DNA of 64,000 nt, taken from assembly GCF_001704635.1 (NCBI RefSeq), contig NZ_MAXF01000061.1:1-64000 (forward strand), read 5' to 3'. How positions within the stretch are numbered: the first letter of the stretch is position 1; every line of letters begins with the position of its first letter. Shown here in pieces: positions 1 to 8,030 of this stretch. A model generated the notes under the pieces. The model had not been told where the DNA came from and did no database searches. It worked only from the letters and a program-made list of their open reading frames with translations. A program made the translations under genes and the position numbers. Origin of the DNA: Streptomyces sparsogenes. Lineage in GTDB: Bacteria; Actinomycetota; Actinomycetes; Streptomycetales; Streptomycetaceae.

Positions 1-183
1 TCTTCGCTCCTGGTCTCCTACCGCTATCTGCCGATGAAGATGGCCACCCACCCGTGGCTGTTCGGACCGCTGCTCCTCCTGGCGATGGCCTCGGTCATCC
101 ACGTCTACATGCGCACCACCAGGCTGTGGGAGCCGAAGGCGGCGCCGGCGCCACGGCCCGAACCGCAACCCGAGCTGGTGTGA
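1..183 (+). CDS. C-terminal end of an unidentified membrane protein (partial)
   Basis: The reading frame enters from outside the window and ends with TGA at 181-183, giving 60 residues. A hydrophobic stretch (LFGPLLLLAMASVIHVYM) looks like a final membrane helix. It is followed by a basic junction and a short Pro/Glu/Ala-rich tail, presumably cytoplasmic. Nothing in this fragment identifies the family. The upstream part would be needed for an assignment. Confidence 0.6.
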   Translation, partial: SSLLVSYRYLPMKMATHPWLFGPLLLLAMASVIHVYMRTTRLWEPKAAPAPRPEPQPELV

Positions 184-223
184 ATCAGGCGGCGCCACCC
201 GCGCCGCTCTGCTGACGGCTAAG

Positions 224-243
224 ACCGGCCTGGCCGGGCCGGT
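224..243 (+). terminator. Hairpin after the partial membrane protein gene
   Basis: Arms ACCGGCC and GGCCGGT surround a 6-nt loop, 40 nt after the stop codon of the first gene. There is no T-run, as is usual for Streptomyces terminators. It could equally be a structure in the following gene's promoter region. Confidence 0.4.
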
Positions 244-265
244 GTGATCACTACAGTCCCGTCTC

Positions 266-997
266 ATGACGACGACGACCGTCACCACACGCACGGTGGA
301 ATACCCGGCCGACGGCCTGACGATGATCGGGCACCTCGCGCTCCCCGCCGGTACCGACCGCCGGCCCGCGGTCCTGCTCGGGCCAGAGGGCATGGGGCTC
401 AGCGGCGTCGAGCGCCGCCGGGCCGATGCTCTCGCCGAGCTGGGATACGTAGCGCTGGCCTTCGACCTGCACGGCGGGCGCTATGTGGGCGACCCCGAGG
501 AGATGCTGGCCCGTTGCATGCCGCTGCTCGCCGACCCCGACCGGATGCGGGGCATCGGCCACGCGGCACTCGATGTGCTGCGCGCCGAACCGCGGACCGA
601 CCCCGACCGGATCGCCGCCATCGGCTACGGCACCGGGGGAGCGATCGCGCTGGAACTCGGGCGCGACGGGGTCGACCTGCGGGCGATCGGCACGGTCAAC
701 GCGCTGACCACGGGCCGACCGGGCGAGGCCGAGCGCATTCGCTGCCCGGTGTGGGCCGGGGTCGGCTCGGAGGACCCGATCATGCCGCCCGCGCAACGGG
801 ACGCCTTCACCGCCGAGATGCAGGCCGCGGGCGTCGACTGGCGCCTCGTGGTCTACGGCGGGGCCCTGCACGCCTTCCACCACCCGACGGTCGACCACCC
901 CACGGTCCCCGGCGTCGGCCACCACCCGCTCCACGCGCAGCGGGCCTGGCGCGACATCGTCGGCCTGCTCGCCGAGTGCCTGCCCGTGACGGAGTGA
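266..997 (+). CDS. Dienelactone hydrolase family protein lacking the usual nucleophile
   Basis: This 243-residue protein has an alpha/beta-hydrolase fold of the dienelactone hydrolase (DLH) type and is probably cytosolic. The acid and base of the catalytic triad are recognisable as Asp169 (GSEDPIMPP) and His201 (LHAFHHP). The nucleophile elbow, normally GxCxGG in DLH, reads GYGTGG at 120-125, so Gly122 sits where Cys or Ser is expected. The protein may therefore be a pseudo-hydrolase, or it may use another residue. There is no good ribosome binding site. A TACAGT -10-like hexamer ends 8 nt before the ATG, so a leaderless transcript is possible. It ends 53 nt from the end of the convergent dnaB gene. 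The family is fairly secure; the substrate is unknown. Confidence 0.8.
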   Translation: MTTTTVTTRTVEYPADGLTMIGHLALPAGTDRRPAVLLGPEGMGLSGVERRRADALAELGYVALAFDLHGGRYVGDPEEMLARCMPLLADPDRMRGIGHAALDVLRAEPRTDPDRIAAIGYGTGGAIALELGRDGVDLRAIGTVNALTTGRPGEAERIRCPVWAGVGSEDPIMPPAQRDAFTAEMQAAGVDWRLVVYGGALHAFHHPTVDHPTVPGVGHHPLHAQRAWRDIVGLLAECLPVTE

Positions 998-1050
998 CGG
1001 AGGGACGGAGGGAGAAGGACCCGGAGACTGAGCACCCGCCGGGGGCGTGA

Positions 1051-2535
1051 TCAGGTCTGGGCCATGTCCACGAAGCGCGAGTAGTGCCCCTGGAAGGCGA
1101 CCGTGATCGTGGCCGTCGGACCGTTACGGTGCTTGGCCACGATCAGGTCGGCCTCGCCCGCGCGCGGCGACTCTTTCTCGTACGCGTCCTCCCGGTGCAG
1201 CAGGATGACCATGTCGGCGTCCTGCTCGATGGAACCACTCTCACGCAGGTCGGAGACCATGGGCTTCTTGTCCGTGCGCTGCTCGGGACCACGGTTGAGC
1301 TGCGAGAGCGCGATGACCGGGAGCTCCAGCTCCTTGGCCAGCAGCTTGAGGTTTCGCGACATGTCCGAGACCTCCTGCTGACGGCTCTCGGGGCGCCGGG
1401 CGCCGCCGGACTGCATCAGCTGCAGATAGTCGATGACCACCAGCCGCAGATCGTTGCGCTGCTTGAGGCGGCGGCACTTGGCGCGGATCTCCATCATCGA
1501 CAGGTTCGGGGAGTCGTCGATGTAGAGGGGGGCGGCGGAGACATCGGGCATCCGGCGGGCCAGCCGCGTCCAGTCCTCGTCCGTCATGCTCCCGGACCGC
1601 ATGTGGTGCAGCGCCACCCGGGCCTCGGCGGACAGCAGTCGCATGGCGATCTCGTTGCGTCCCATCTCGAGCGAGAAGATGACGCTGGGCAGGTTGTTCT
1701 TGATCGAGCAGGCCCGCGCGAAGTCCAGGGCGAGGGTGGACTTGCCCATCGCGGGGCGGGCGGCGATGACGATCATCTGGCCGGGGTGCAGCCCGTTGGT
1801 CAGGGCGTCCAGGTCGGTGAAGCCGGTGGGCACGCCGGACATCTGGCCGCTGCGCGAGCCGATGGCCTCGATCTCGTCGAGCGCGCCCTCCATGATGTCG
1901 CCGAGCGGCAGATAGTCCTCGCTGGTGCGCTGCTCGGTGACGGCGTAGATCTCCGCCTGGGCGTTGTTGACGATCTCATCCACATCGCCGTCGGCCGCGT
2001 ATCCCATCTGGGTGATGCGGGTGCCGGCCTCGACCAGGCGGCGCAGCACCGCGCGCTCATGGACGATCTCGGCGTAGTACTCGGCGTTGGCGGCGGTGGG
2101 GACCGACTGGACGAGGGTGTGGAGATACGAGGCGCCGCCGACGCGGGCGATCTCCCCGCGCTTGGTGAGCTCGGCGGCGACGGTGATCGGATCGGCCGGC
2201 TCCCCCTTGGCGTACAGGTCGAGGATGGCCTGGTAGACCGTCTCATGGGCGGGTCGGTAGAAGTCGTTGCCCTTGAGGACCTCGACGACGTCGGCGATGG
2301 CGTCCTTGGACAGCAGCATGCCGCCCAGCACCGACTGCTCGGCATCCAGGTCCTGGGGCGGCACCCGCTCGAAGCCCGCTCCGCCGGTCTCCTCCCAGGC
2401 CCCCGACTCACGCCCGCGCTCATGCTGCTCGTCGCGGCCGCGTCCGCCTTCGCCGCGGCGGAACCGGGGGGAGGGGAACCGGTCGACCGGGCCGGAGTCC
2501 GCCCAGGGGTCGTCCATGGGCTCGGGCATGCTCAC
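1051..2535 (-). CDS. dnaB: Replicative DNA helicase DnaB
   Basis: This is the hexameric 5'-3' helicase that unwinds the fork and contacts DnaG primase. The N-terminal DnaB domain begins after a roughly 45-residue Streptomyces-type acidic/basic leader. The RecA-like motor follows, with Walker A ARPAMGKST near residue 260 and the Walker-B-type DYLQLM further on. I chose the GTG at 2535 (VSMPEPMDD...) because a strong GGAGG lies 7 nt upstream; an in-frame ATG two codons later is the alternative. The frame remains open upstream, but that stretch is not protein-like. The predicted protein is 494 residues with no intein interrupting the Walker A region, unlike some mycobacterial DnaB proteins. It is transcribed towards the DLH-like gene. 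Its upstream region contains several DnaA-box-like sites. Confidence 0.95.
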   Translation of the reverse strand: MSMPEPMDDPWADSGPVDRFPSPRFRRGEGGRGRDEQHERGRESGAWEETGGAGFERVPPQDLDAEQSVLGGMLLSKDAIADVVEVLKGNDFYRPAHETVYQAILDLYAKGEPADPITVAAELTKRGEIARVGGASYLHTLVQSVPTAANAEYYAEIVHERAVLRRLVEAGTRITQMGYAADGDVDEIVNNAQAEIYAVTEQRTSEDYLPLGDIMEGALDEIEAIGSRSGQMSGVPTGFTDLDALTNGLHPGQMIVIAARPAMGKSTLALDFARACSIKNNLPSVIFSLEMGRNEIAMRLLSAEARVALHHMRSGSMTDEDWTRLARRMPDVSAAPLYIDDSPNLSMMEIRAKCRRLKQRNDLRLVVIDYLQLMQSGGARRPESRQQEVSDMSRNLKLLAKELELPVIALSQLNRGPEQRTDKKPMVSDLRESGSIEQDADMVILLHREDAYEKESPRAGEADLIVAKHRNGPTATITVAFQGHYSRFVDMAQT

Positions 2536-2717
2536 CCCGCCACCTCCTCCCGTCCGCGGTGCGGACCTCGCCGCGCGTCTCTTTCTTACGCCACGGCTAT
2601 GACAAACAGGGCGCCCGACTTCCGGTTCCGACGCGGCGGATTCGAGGGGAATCGAGGCCGGAACGGGCGGCGGGCGCCGGACCACGGTAGGCCCGTCTCC
2701 CCCCTCAGCCAACTTGG

Positions 2718-2806
2718 TTATCCACAGGGCTTGTGGATGATGGAGGCCAACCTGTGGAGAAGTCCCGCGATCCTGTGCACGGGGCGGGGGACAGTGCTGT
2801 GGACAA
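2718..2806. promoter_or_regulatory. Cluster of DnaA-box-like sites upstream of dnaB
   Basis: Four 9-mers occur within 89 bp. They are TTATCCACA (2718-2726, perfect), TCATCCACA on the minus strand (2732-2740), TTCTCCACA on the minus strand (2753-2761) and TTGTCCACA on the minus strand (2798-2806, perfect Streptomyces consensus). The first two form an inverted pair 5 bp apart. The cluster lies in the dnaB upstream region, so DnaA could regulate dnaB, or the cluster could titrate DnaA. The role is inferred. Confidence 0.6.
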
Positions 2807-2957
2807 ACACACAATCACCCCAGCCTTATGCCCCTGACCTGCGGCTTCTTCATCCAGGGGCTGTGCAGGAGAAAAACTTCGGCACCTGGATCAAGATCGC
2901 GACAAACGACGCAGAGGAGAGCGTCCCGTACCATCACATGTAAGGGATGCAAGCCAG

Positions 2958-2987
2958 TTGTGTCTCTTACCTGTGGAAGATTAGATT
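2958..2987 (+). promoter_or_regulatory. Vegetative promoter, probably giving a leaderless MATE mRNA
   Basis: The -35 TTGTGT (2958-2963) and -10 TAGATT (2982-2987) are separated by 18 bp. The expected start point, about 7 nt after the -10, coincides with the ATG at 2994. No Shine-Dalgarno sequence precedes this ATG, which fits a leaderless transcript. Confidence 0.6.
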
Positions 2988-2993
2988 GCCCCC

Positions 2994-4334
2994 ATGACTC
3001 TGGCCCCCGCGACCGAGCGGAACACCGCCCGGCGACACGATCGCGAGATCGTCGCGCTCGCCCTCCCCGCCTTCGGCGCACTGGTGGCGGAACCCCTCTT
3101 CGTCATGGCCGACAGCGCCGTCGTCGGCCATCTCGGCACCCCTCAGCTCGCCGGGCTCGGCGTCGCCGCCGCACTGCTCACCACCGCCGTCAACATCTTC
3201 GTCTTCCTCGCCTACGCCACCACGGCCGCCGTGGCCCGCCGGGTCGGCGCGGGCGACCTGGCCGGGGCGCTCCGCCAGGGGCTGGACGGCATCTGGCTCG
3301 CCCTCCTCCTCGGCGGCGCCGTCATCGCCGTCACCCTGCCCGCCGCCCCCGGGCTCATCGACCTCTTCGGCGCCTCGGACACCGCGGCCCCGCACGCCGT
3401 CACATATCTGCGCATCAGTTCGCTCGGCATCCCCGCGATGCTCATCGTGCTCGCCGCCACCGGCGTACTCCGCGGCCTCCAGGACACCCGGACCCCGCTG
3501 TACGTCGCCATCGGCGGCTTCGCCGCCAACGCCGCGCTGAACGCGGCCCTGGTCTACGGCGCCGGACTCGGCATCGCGGGCTCCGCCTGGGGCACGGTCA
3601 TCGCCCAGTGCGCCATGGCCGCGGTCTATCTCACCGTCGTCGTACGAGGCGCCAGACGCCACGGCGCCACGCTGCGCCCCGACCCGGCCGGGATCCGGGC
3701 CTGCGCCCACGCCGGGGTGCCGCTGCTGGTCCGCACGCTGGCCCTGCGCACCGTCATGGTGATCGCGACCGCGGTGGCGGCCCGCCTCGGCGACGACGAG
3801 ATCGCCGGCCACCAGATCGTTCTGTCCCTGTGGAACCTGCTGGCCTTCGCCCTGGACGCGATCGCCATCGCGGGCCAGGCGATCATCGGGAGATATCTGG
3901 GCGCGGGCGACGCCGAGGGGGCCCGCGCCGCCTGTCGCCGCATGGTCCAGTGGGGCATCGCCTCCGGGGTGGTGCTCGGCCTGCTGGTCGTCGCGGCCCG
4001 TCCGCTGTTCATCCCTCTGTTCACCTCGGACGCGGCGGTACGGGACACCCTGCTGCCCGCCCTGCTGGTGACGGCCGCCATCCAGCCGGTGGCCGGTGTC
4101 GTCTTCGTCCTGGACGGGGTGCTGATGGGCGCGGGCGACGGCGGCTATCTGGCCTGGGCGATGATCGTCACGCTCGCGGTCTTCGCCCCGGTCGCGATGC
4201 TGGTCCCCTCGCTCGGCGGCGGGCTGACGACCCTGTGGTGGACCATGGCGCTGATGATGACGGTCCGGCTGGCCACCCTGTGGCTGCGCGCCCGCTCGGG
4301 CCGCTGGCTCGTCACCGGCGCGGTGCGCGCCTGA
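2994..4334 (+). CDS. MATE family efflux transporter (DinF-like)
   Basis: This 446-residue integral membrane protein has about twelve hydrophobic segments arranged as two homologous halves. The N-terminal signature (ALPAFGALVAEPLFVMADSA) is typical of the DinF/NorM-type multidrug and toxin extrusion family, which exports cationic drugs or metabolites using Na+ or H+ gradients. The start codon has no ribosome binding site, but a promoter is positioned so that transcription would begin at or next to the ATG. The gene is monocistronic and ends at a strong bidirectional terminator shared with rplI. The substrate cannot be predicted. Confidence 0.88.
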   Translation: MTLAPATERNTARRHDREIVALALPAFGALVAEPLFVMADSAVVGHLGTPQLAGLGVAAALLTTAVNIFVFLAYATTAAVARRVGAGDLAGALRQGLDGIWLALLLGGAVIAVTLPAAPGLIDLFGASDTAAPHAVTYLRISSLGIPAMLIVLAATGVLRGLQDTRTPLYVAIGGFAANAALNAALVYGAGLGIAGSAWGTVIAQCAMAAVYLTVVVRGARRHGATLRPDPAGIRACAHAGVPLLVRTLALRTVMVIATAVAARLGDDEIAGHQIVLSLWNLLAFALDAIAIAGQAIIGRYLGAGDAEGARAACRRMVQWGIASGVVLGLLVVAARPLFIPLFTSDAAVRDTLLPALLVTAAIQPVAGVVFVLDGVLMGAGDGGYLAWAMIVTLAVFAPVAMLVPSLGGGLTTLWWTMALMMTVRLATLWLRARSGRWLVTGAVRA

Positions 4335-4347
4335 CCCCCGAACACAC

Positions 4348-4385
4348 CTGAGGGCCGCGACCCCGGCGTGGGTCGCGGCCCTCAG
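4348..4385. terminator. Bidirectional terminator between the MATE gene and rplI
   Basis: This is a perfect 16-bp inverted repeat (4348-4363 with 4370-4385) around a 6-nt loop, placed between two convergent genes. It can serve both strands. Confidence 0.85.
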
Positions 4386-4430
4386 TCATGTCGTGCAGGT
4401 CGTGCCGACGTGTCGTGCCGAAGGCAGCGA

Positions 4431-4877
4431 TCAGGCGGCGATGACCTCGACGCCCACCTTGGCGGCAACCTCGGCGTGCAGACGCACCGACACCTGGTGC
4501 GCGCCCAGGGTCTTGATCGGGGCGGCCACCTCGATGCGGCGCTTGTCCACCTCCGGGCCACCCGCGTCCTTGATCGCCGAGGCGATGTCGGCCGGGGTGA
4601 CGGAGCCGAACAGACGGCCGGCGTCGCCGGCGCGGGTCTTCAGCCGCACCTTGACGCCCTCGAGCTGCGCCTTGACCTCGTTGGCCTGCTCGATCGTGGC
4701 GATCTCGCGGATGCGACGACCGCGGCGGATCTGCTCGACGTCCTTCTCGCCGCCCTTGGTCCAGCGGATCGCCAGACCACGCGGAACCAGGTAGTTACGG
4801 GCGTAACCGTCCTTGACGTCCACGACGTCACCGGCGGTGCCGAGGCCGGAGACCTCGTGGGTGAGGATGATCTTCAT
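4431..4877 (-). CDS. rplI: 50S ribosomal protein L9
   Basis: This 148-residue protein has the N-terminal L9 signature ([19 protein letters not shown] followed by [13 protein letters not shown]) that binds 23S rRNA domain V. A long connecting helix and a C-terminal globular domain follow. It is the last gene of the rpsF-ssb-rpsR-rplI operon, 18 nt after rpsR. An AAGGG-type ribosome binding site precedes the ATG. Length and order are those expected for Streptomyces. Confidence 0.97.
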   Translation of the reverse strand: MKIILTHEVSGLGTAGDVVDVKDGYARNYLVPRGLAIRWTKGGEKDVEQIRRGRRIREIATIEQANEVKAQLEGVKVRLKTRAGDAGRLFGSVTPADIASAIKDAGGPEVDKRRIEVAAPIKTLGAHQVSVRLHAEVAAKVGVEVIAA

Positions 4878-4895
4878 GAATCGGTCACCCTTCCC

Positions 4896-5132
4896 TTATC
4901 GCGCGGTGGAGGTGTAGGGCAGCAGCGCCATCTCACGGCTGTTCTTCACGGCCGTGGCGACGTCACGCTGGTGCTGGGTGCAGTTGCCGGTGACCCGGCG
5001 GGCACGGATCTTGCCGCGGTCGGAAATGAACTTCCGCAGCAGGTTCGTGTCCTTGTAGTCGACGTAGGAGATCTTCTCCTTACAGAACACGCAAACCTTC
5101 TTCTTAGGCTTGCGAGCAGGCGGCTTCGCCAT
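4896..5132 (-). CDS. rpsR: 30S ribosomal protein S18 (cysteine-containing form)
   Basis: This 78-residue basic protein binds S6 on the platform of the small subunit. It keeps a CVFC pair near the N-terminus and a downstream Cys and His in GNCTQHQ, which resembles the zinc-binding C+ paralogue. Actinomycetes commonly also carry a zinc-free S18 elsewhere, made under Zur control. GGAGAG lies about 6 nt before the ATG. The gene lies between ssb and rplI in the usual operon. Zinc binding is inferred from the residues only. Confidence 0.95.
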   Translation of the reverse strand: MAKPPARKPKKKVCVFCKEKISYVDYKDTNLLRKFISDRGKIRARRVTGNCTQHQRDVATAVKNSREMALLPYTSTAR

Positions 5133-5190
5133 TGTCTCTCTCCAGTGTGATCAAGAAGTTTGTGCTGGTCGCCCTGACCAGACCGGGCGC

Positions 5191-5206
5191 TGTTTCACGT
5201 GAAACA
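5191..5206. promoter_or_regulatory. parS centromere site (rpsR-ssb spacer)
   Basis: TGTTTCACGTGAAACA is a perfect 16-bp palindrome containing the 14-bp Streptomyces parS consensus bound by ParB. It lies in the only sizeable gap inside the ribosomal/ssb operon, so ParB loading here sits inside a highly transcribed unit. Confidence 0.95.
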
Positions 5207-5216
5207 GCGCATCCGG

Positions 5217-5792
5217 CTAGAAGGGCGGCTCGTCCGAGTAGCCGCCGGAGTTGCCGGAGCCGCCGCCCCAGCCACCGCCGCCGCCCTGACCGCCGGCCGG
5301 GGCGCTGCTCGCCCACGGGTCGTCGGCCGGAGCGCCGCCCTGCTGGCCGCCGCCGGGGCCGCCGCCCCAGCCGCCGCCACCCTGACCGCCGCCCTGGCCA
5401 CCGCCGTATCCGCCCTGGCCGCCGCGGCCGGCGGTCTTGGTGACCTTCGCCGTGGCGTTGCGCAGGCTGGCACCGACCTCGTCGACGTCCAGCTCATAGA
5501 CCGTGCGCTTGACCCCCTCGCGGTCCTCGTAGGACCGCTGCTTCAGCCGGCCCTGCACGATGACGCGCATGCCGCGCTGGAGCGACTCGGCGACGTTCTC
5601 CGCGGCCTGCCGCCACACCGAGCACGTGAGGAAGAGGCTCTCGCCGTCCTTCCACTCGTTGGTCTGCCGGTCGAAGGTACGGGGAGTGGACGCGACACGG
5701 AACTTCGCGACCGCCGCACCGGACGGGGTGAAGCGCAGCTCGGGGTCGTCGACGAGATTGCCGACGACCGTGATGACGGTCTCGCCTGCCAT
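5217..5792 (-). CDS. ssb: Single-stranded DNA-binding protein SsbA
   Basis: This 191-residue protein has an N-terminal OB fold (about residues 1-110, beginning [19 protein letters not shown]) that forms the ssDNA-binding tetramer. A long Gly/Gln/Trp-rich disordered linker follows. The acidic C-terminal tip ends DEPPF and recruits replication and repair partners. This is the essential SsbA form located between rpsF and rpsR. The 84-bp spacer to rpsR holds a parS site. Confidence 0.97.
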   Translation of the reverse strand: MAGETVITVVGNLVDDPELRFTPSGAAVAKFRVASTPRTFDRQTNEWKDGESLFLTCSVWRQAAENVAESLQRGMRVIVQGRLKQRSYEDREGVKRTVYELDVDEVGASLRNATAKVTKTAGRGGQGGYGGGQGGGQGGGGWGGGPGGGQQGGAPADDPWASSAPAGGQGGGGGWGGGSGNSGGYSDEPPF

Positions 5793-5874
5793 TGGGGGAA
5801 CCTCTCGGCGGGTACTGCTGGGCTGCTTGCTACTCGTTGCGATTCGGCCCGATGACCGCTGAGCGCTTACGCGG

Positions 5875-6165
5875 TCAGTGGGTCTCGGGACGGAGGACCT
5901 TGGTCCGGAGGACCGACTCGTTCAGGTTCAGCTGGCGGTCGAGCTCCTTGACGACCGCGGGCTCGGCCTGCAGGTCGATGACCGAGTAGATGCCCTCGGG
6001 CTTCTTCTTGATCTCGTACGAGAGACGACGACGGCCCCAGGTGTCGACCTTCTCCACCTTGCCGTTGCCCTCGCGGACGACGGAAAGGAAGTTCTCGATC
6101 AGCGGGGAGACAGCGCGCTCCTCGAGATCGGGGTCGAGGATGACCATCACCTCGTAGTGACGCAT
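5875..6165 (-). CDS. rpsF: 30S ribosomal protein S6
   Basis: This 96-residue protein starts [17 protein letters not shown] and partners S18 in the 30S platform. I chose the ATG at 6165 because a near-perfect AAGGAGG lies about 10 nt upstream. The frame is open for 31 further codons, but they have no ribosome binding site and cross the promoter region. It is the first gene of the rpsF-ssb-rpsR-rplI operon, 82 bp before ssb. Confidence 0.96.
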   Translation of the reverse strand: MRHYEVMVILDPDLEERAVSPLIENFLSVVREGNGKVEKVDTWGRRRLSYEIKKKPEGIYSVIDLQAEPAVVKELDRQLNLNESVLRTKVLRPETH

Positions 6166-6270
6166 GTGGAACCCACCTCCTTTGGACTCAGCGGCCACGG
6201 TCGATCCGTGGCAGGAGGGTCGTGATGCGTACCGCACCGGTGTCTGAGCAGACACCACTGCGGACGGTAC

Positions 6271-6300
6271 ACACTACCCGCCGACTGCCGCCGGGTTGAA
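6271..6300 (-). promoter_or_regulatory. Candidate promoter of the rpsF operon
   Basis: Read on the minus strand, TTCAAC (6300-6295) and TAGTGT (6276-6271) are separated by 18 bp, about 105 nt upstream of rpsF. The match to a vegetative promoter is moderate. Confidence 0.45.
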
Positions 6301-6324
6301 ATCCGGGCGTCTCTCGCCGCAATC

Positions 6325-6364
6325 TGTACACATCGGGTGTGAGCGGCGTTACAGTTTCGCCGCT
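6325..6364 (+). promoter_or_regulatory. Candidate promoter with inverted repeat for the small membrane protein gene
   Basis: TGTACA (6325-6330) and TACAGT (6350-6355) are separated by 19 bp. The -10 lies in the 9-nt centre of an inverted repeat (AGCGGCG at 6342-6348 and CGCCGCT at 6358-6364), so a repressor or an early hairpin is possible. Confidence 0.4.
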
Positions 6365-6395
6365 TTGCCATATGTGCTCTCCCCGGAGGTACCCC

Positions 6396-6713
6396 ATGGC
6401 ACAGGCAGCACGACCGCACCGCGGCCTCCTCTCCTTCCTCGACACCGACGGCAAGGCGCATCCCGTCGAGAACCGCTTCGCCGCGGCGACCCTGCTGATC
6501 GGCGTCATCGCCTTCATCACCGCCCATTTCCCCGGCCTGCACCTGGTCAGCTCGTGGACGGGCCTGGTGGGCATCGTCACCGGCCTGTGGGGACAGCTGA
6601 TCTCCGCGACCACCGGTGAGCGCTTCCTGCTGATCATCGGGCTCGGCGCGGCCGGCGTCGGCTTCTATCTCGGCATGGCGCACGGCGGCCTGTTCGGCGG
6701 CGTCCTGGGCTGA
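6396..6713 (+). CDS. Small conserved membrane protein, function unknown
   Basis: This 105-residue protein has a short hydrophilic N-terminus followed by two or three hydrophobic segments (RFAAATLLIGVIAFITAHF; a Gly/Val-rich middle; FLLIIGLGAAGVGFYLGMA). I chose the ATG at 6396 because GGAGGT lies 5 nt upstream; upstream in-frame starts lack a ribosome binding site. It is divergent from the rpsF operon and 117 bp before the FemX-like gene. I do not recognise a functional family. Its position suggests a conserved Streptomyces core gene. Confidence 0.75.
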   Translation: MAQAARPHRGLLSFLDTDGKAHPVENRFAAATLLIGVIAFITAHFPGLHLVSSWTGLVGIVTGLWGQLISATTGERFLLIIGLGAAGVGFYLGMAHGGLFGGVLG

Positions 6714-6830
6714 ACTCCGGCCCGGCCCATTGCCCCCGGGCCCAAACGGGGCATGTCCTTGGCGCAGTAGGCTTCGGCGCGAGAGCCGGAGCCCCGACCA
6801 TGGGGACAAACCTGCCGAGGAGCGCCCCGC

Positions 6831-7949
6831 ATGAGCCTGACCCTGAGGACGATCAGCCGAGAGCAGCATCTGGCGTACATCCAGAGCCTGCCCGCGGCCA
6901 GCCACATGCAGGTCCCGGCATGGGCGGACGTCAAGAAGGAGTGGCGCTCGGAGAGCCTCGGCTGGTTCGACGCGACCGGCCAGCTGGTCGGCGTGGGCCT
7001 CGTCCTCTACCGGCAGCTCCCCAAGATCAAGCGCTATCTCGCGTACCTCCCCGAGGGCCCGGTCATCAACTGGTACTCGCCCCACCTCGAGGACTGGCTG
7101 CGCCCGATGCTCGCGCACCTCAAGCAGCAGGGCGCCTTCTCCGTGAAGATGGGCCCGCCGGTCATCATCCGCCGCTGGGACGCCGCCGCGATCAAGGCCG
7201 GCATCCAGAACCCGGATGTGAAGCGGCTGCGCGACATCGAGGCGACCTTCATCGAGCCACGCGCCTTCGAGGTCGCCGACCGGCTGCGCCGCATGGGCTG
7301 GCAGCAGGGCGAGGACGGCGGGGCCGGCTTCGGCGACGTCCAGCCGCGGTACGTCTTCCAGGTGCCCCTGGAGAACCGCTCGCTGGAGGACGTCCACAAG
7401 GGCTTCAACCAGCTGTGGCGGCGCAACATCAAGAAGGCCGAGAAGGCCGGCGTCGAGGTCGTCCAGGGCCAGTACGAGCACCTGGCCGAGTGGCAGCGGC
7501 TGTACGAGATCACCGCGGAGCGCGACCACTTCCGGCCCCGCCCGCTCAGCTACTTCCAGCGGATGTGGCAGGCCCTCAACACCGAGGACCCCAACCGGAT
7601 GCGGCTGTACTTCGCCATCCACGAGGGCGAGGCCGTCGCCGCCGCCACCATGCTGATCGTCGGCGGCCACGTCTGGTACTCCTACGGCGCCTCCGCCAAC
7701 CACAAGCGCGAGGTCAGGCCCTCGAACGCGATGCAGTGGCGGATGCTGCGCGACGCCTACGCGCTCGGCGCGACCGTCTACGACCTGCGGGGCATCAGCG
7801 ACTCGCTGGACGAGAACGACCACCTCTTCGGCCTCATCCAGTTCAAGGTGGGCACCGGCGGCCAGGCCGCCGAATACCTCGGCGAGTGGGACTTCCCCCT
7901 CAACAAGCTGCTGCACAAGGCGCTGGACATCTACATGTCCCGCCGCTGA
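6831..7949 (+). CDS. femX: FemX-type peptidoglycan bridge formation enzyme (FemAB/GNAT fold)
   Basis: This 372-residue protein of the FemABX aminoacyltransferase family uses two GNAT-like subdomains to transfer an amino acid from aminoacyl-tRNA to the stem peptide of lipid II. In Streptomyces, whose interpeptide bridge is a single glycine on LL-diaminopimelate, the substrate is expected to be Gly-tRNA. Typical FemX features are the early MQVPAWADVKKEW, the LWRRNIKKAEKAG helix and the late YDLRGISDSLDENDHLFGLIQFKVGTGG. GAGGAG precedes the ATG by about 10 nt. It is followed 81 bp later by an alanine-racemase-like gene with its own promoter. Glycine specificity is inferred from the genus. Confidence 0.87.
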   Translation: MSLTLRTISREQHLAYIQSLPAASHMQVPAWADVKKEWRSESLGWFDATGQLVGVGLVLYRQLPKIKRYLAYLPEGPVINWYSPHLEDWLRPMLAHLKQQGAFSVKMGPPVIIRRWDAAAIKAGIQNPDVKRLRDIEATFIEPRAFEVADRLRRMGWQQGEDGGAGFGDVQPRYVFQVPLENRSLEDVHKGFNQLWRRNIKKAEKAGVEVVQGQYEHLAEWQRLYEITAERDHFRPRPLSYFQRMWQALNTEDPNRMRLYFAIHEGEAVAAATMLIVGGHVWYSYGASANHKREVRPSNAMQWRMLRDAYALGATVYDLRGISDSLDENDHLFGLIQFKVGTGGQAAEYLGEWDFPLNKLLHKALDIYMSRR

Positions 7950-7962
7950 CTTCCCCGAATTC

Positions 7963-7990
7963 TTGACTCTCCACCTACGCTGCATACCTT
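7963..7990 (+). promoter_or_regulatory. Promoter of the alanine-racemase-like gene
   Basis: TTGACT (7963-7968) and TACCTT (7985-7990) are separated by 16 bp. The expected start leaves a leader of about 34 nt before the ATG at 8031. Confidence 0.5.
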
Positions 7991-8030
7991 CAATACACCG
8001 CGGCAACGAGAAAGGTTCCGGGACCGGCCA

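Larger units (their letters stand above)
2536..2993. other. Divergent intergenic region dnaB / MATE transporter
   Basis: This 458-bp region has no convincing gene. It contains the dnaB ribosome binding site at its left end, the DnaA-box cluster at 2718-2806, and the promoter of the MATE gene at its right end (2958-2987). A weak extra DnaA-like 9-mer (TCTTCCACA, minus strand, 2972-2980) overlaps that promoter's spacer. The reading frames crossing it lack Streptomyces-like codon bias and ribosome binding sites. Confidence 0.6.

Noticed and set aside
1084-2943. A 619-codon plus-strand frame opposite dnaB
   Set aside because: It is antisense to DnaB, runs into the regulatory region and shows no domain.
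2815-3081. An 88-codon minus-strand frame between dnaB and the MATE gene
   Set aside because: Its composition is Arg/Gly-rich without protein-like structure. It overlaps the MATE promoter and has no ribosome binding site.
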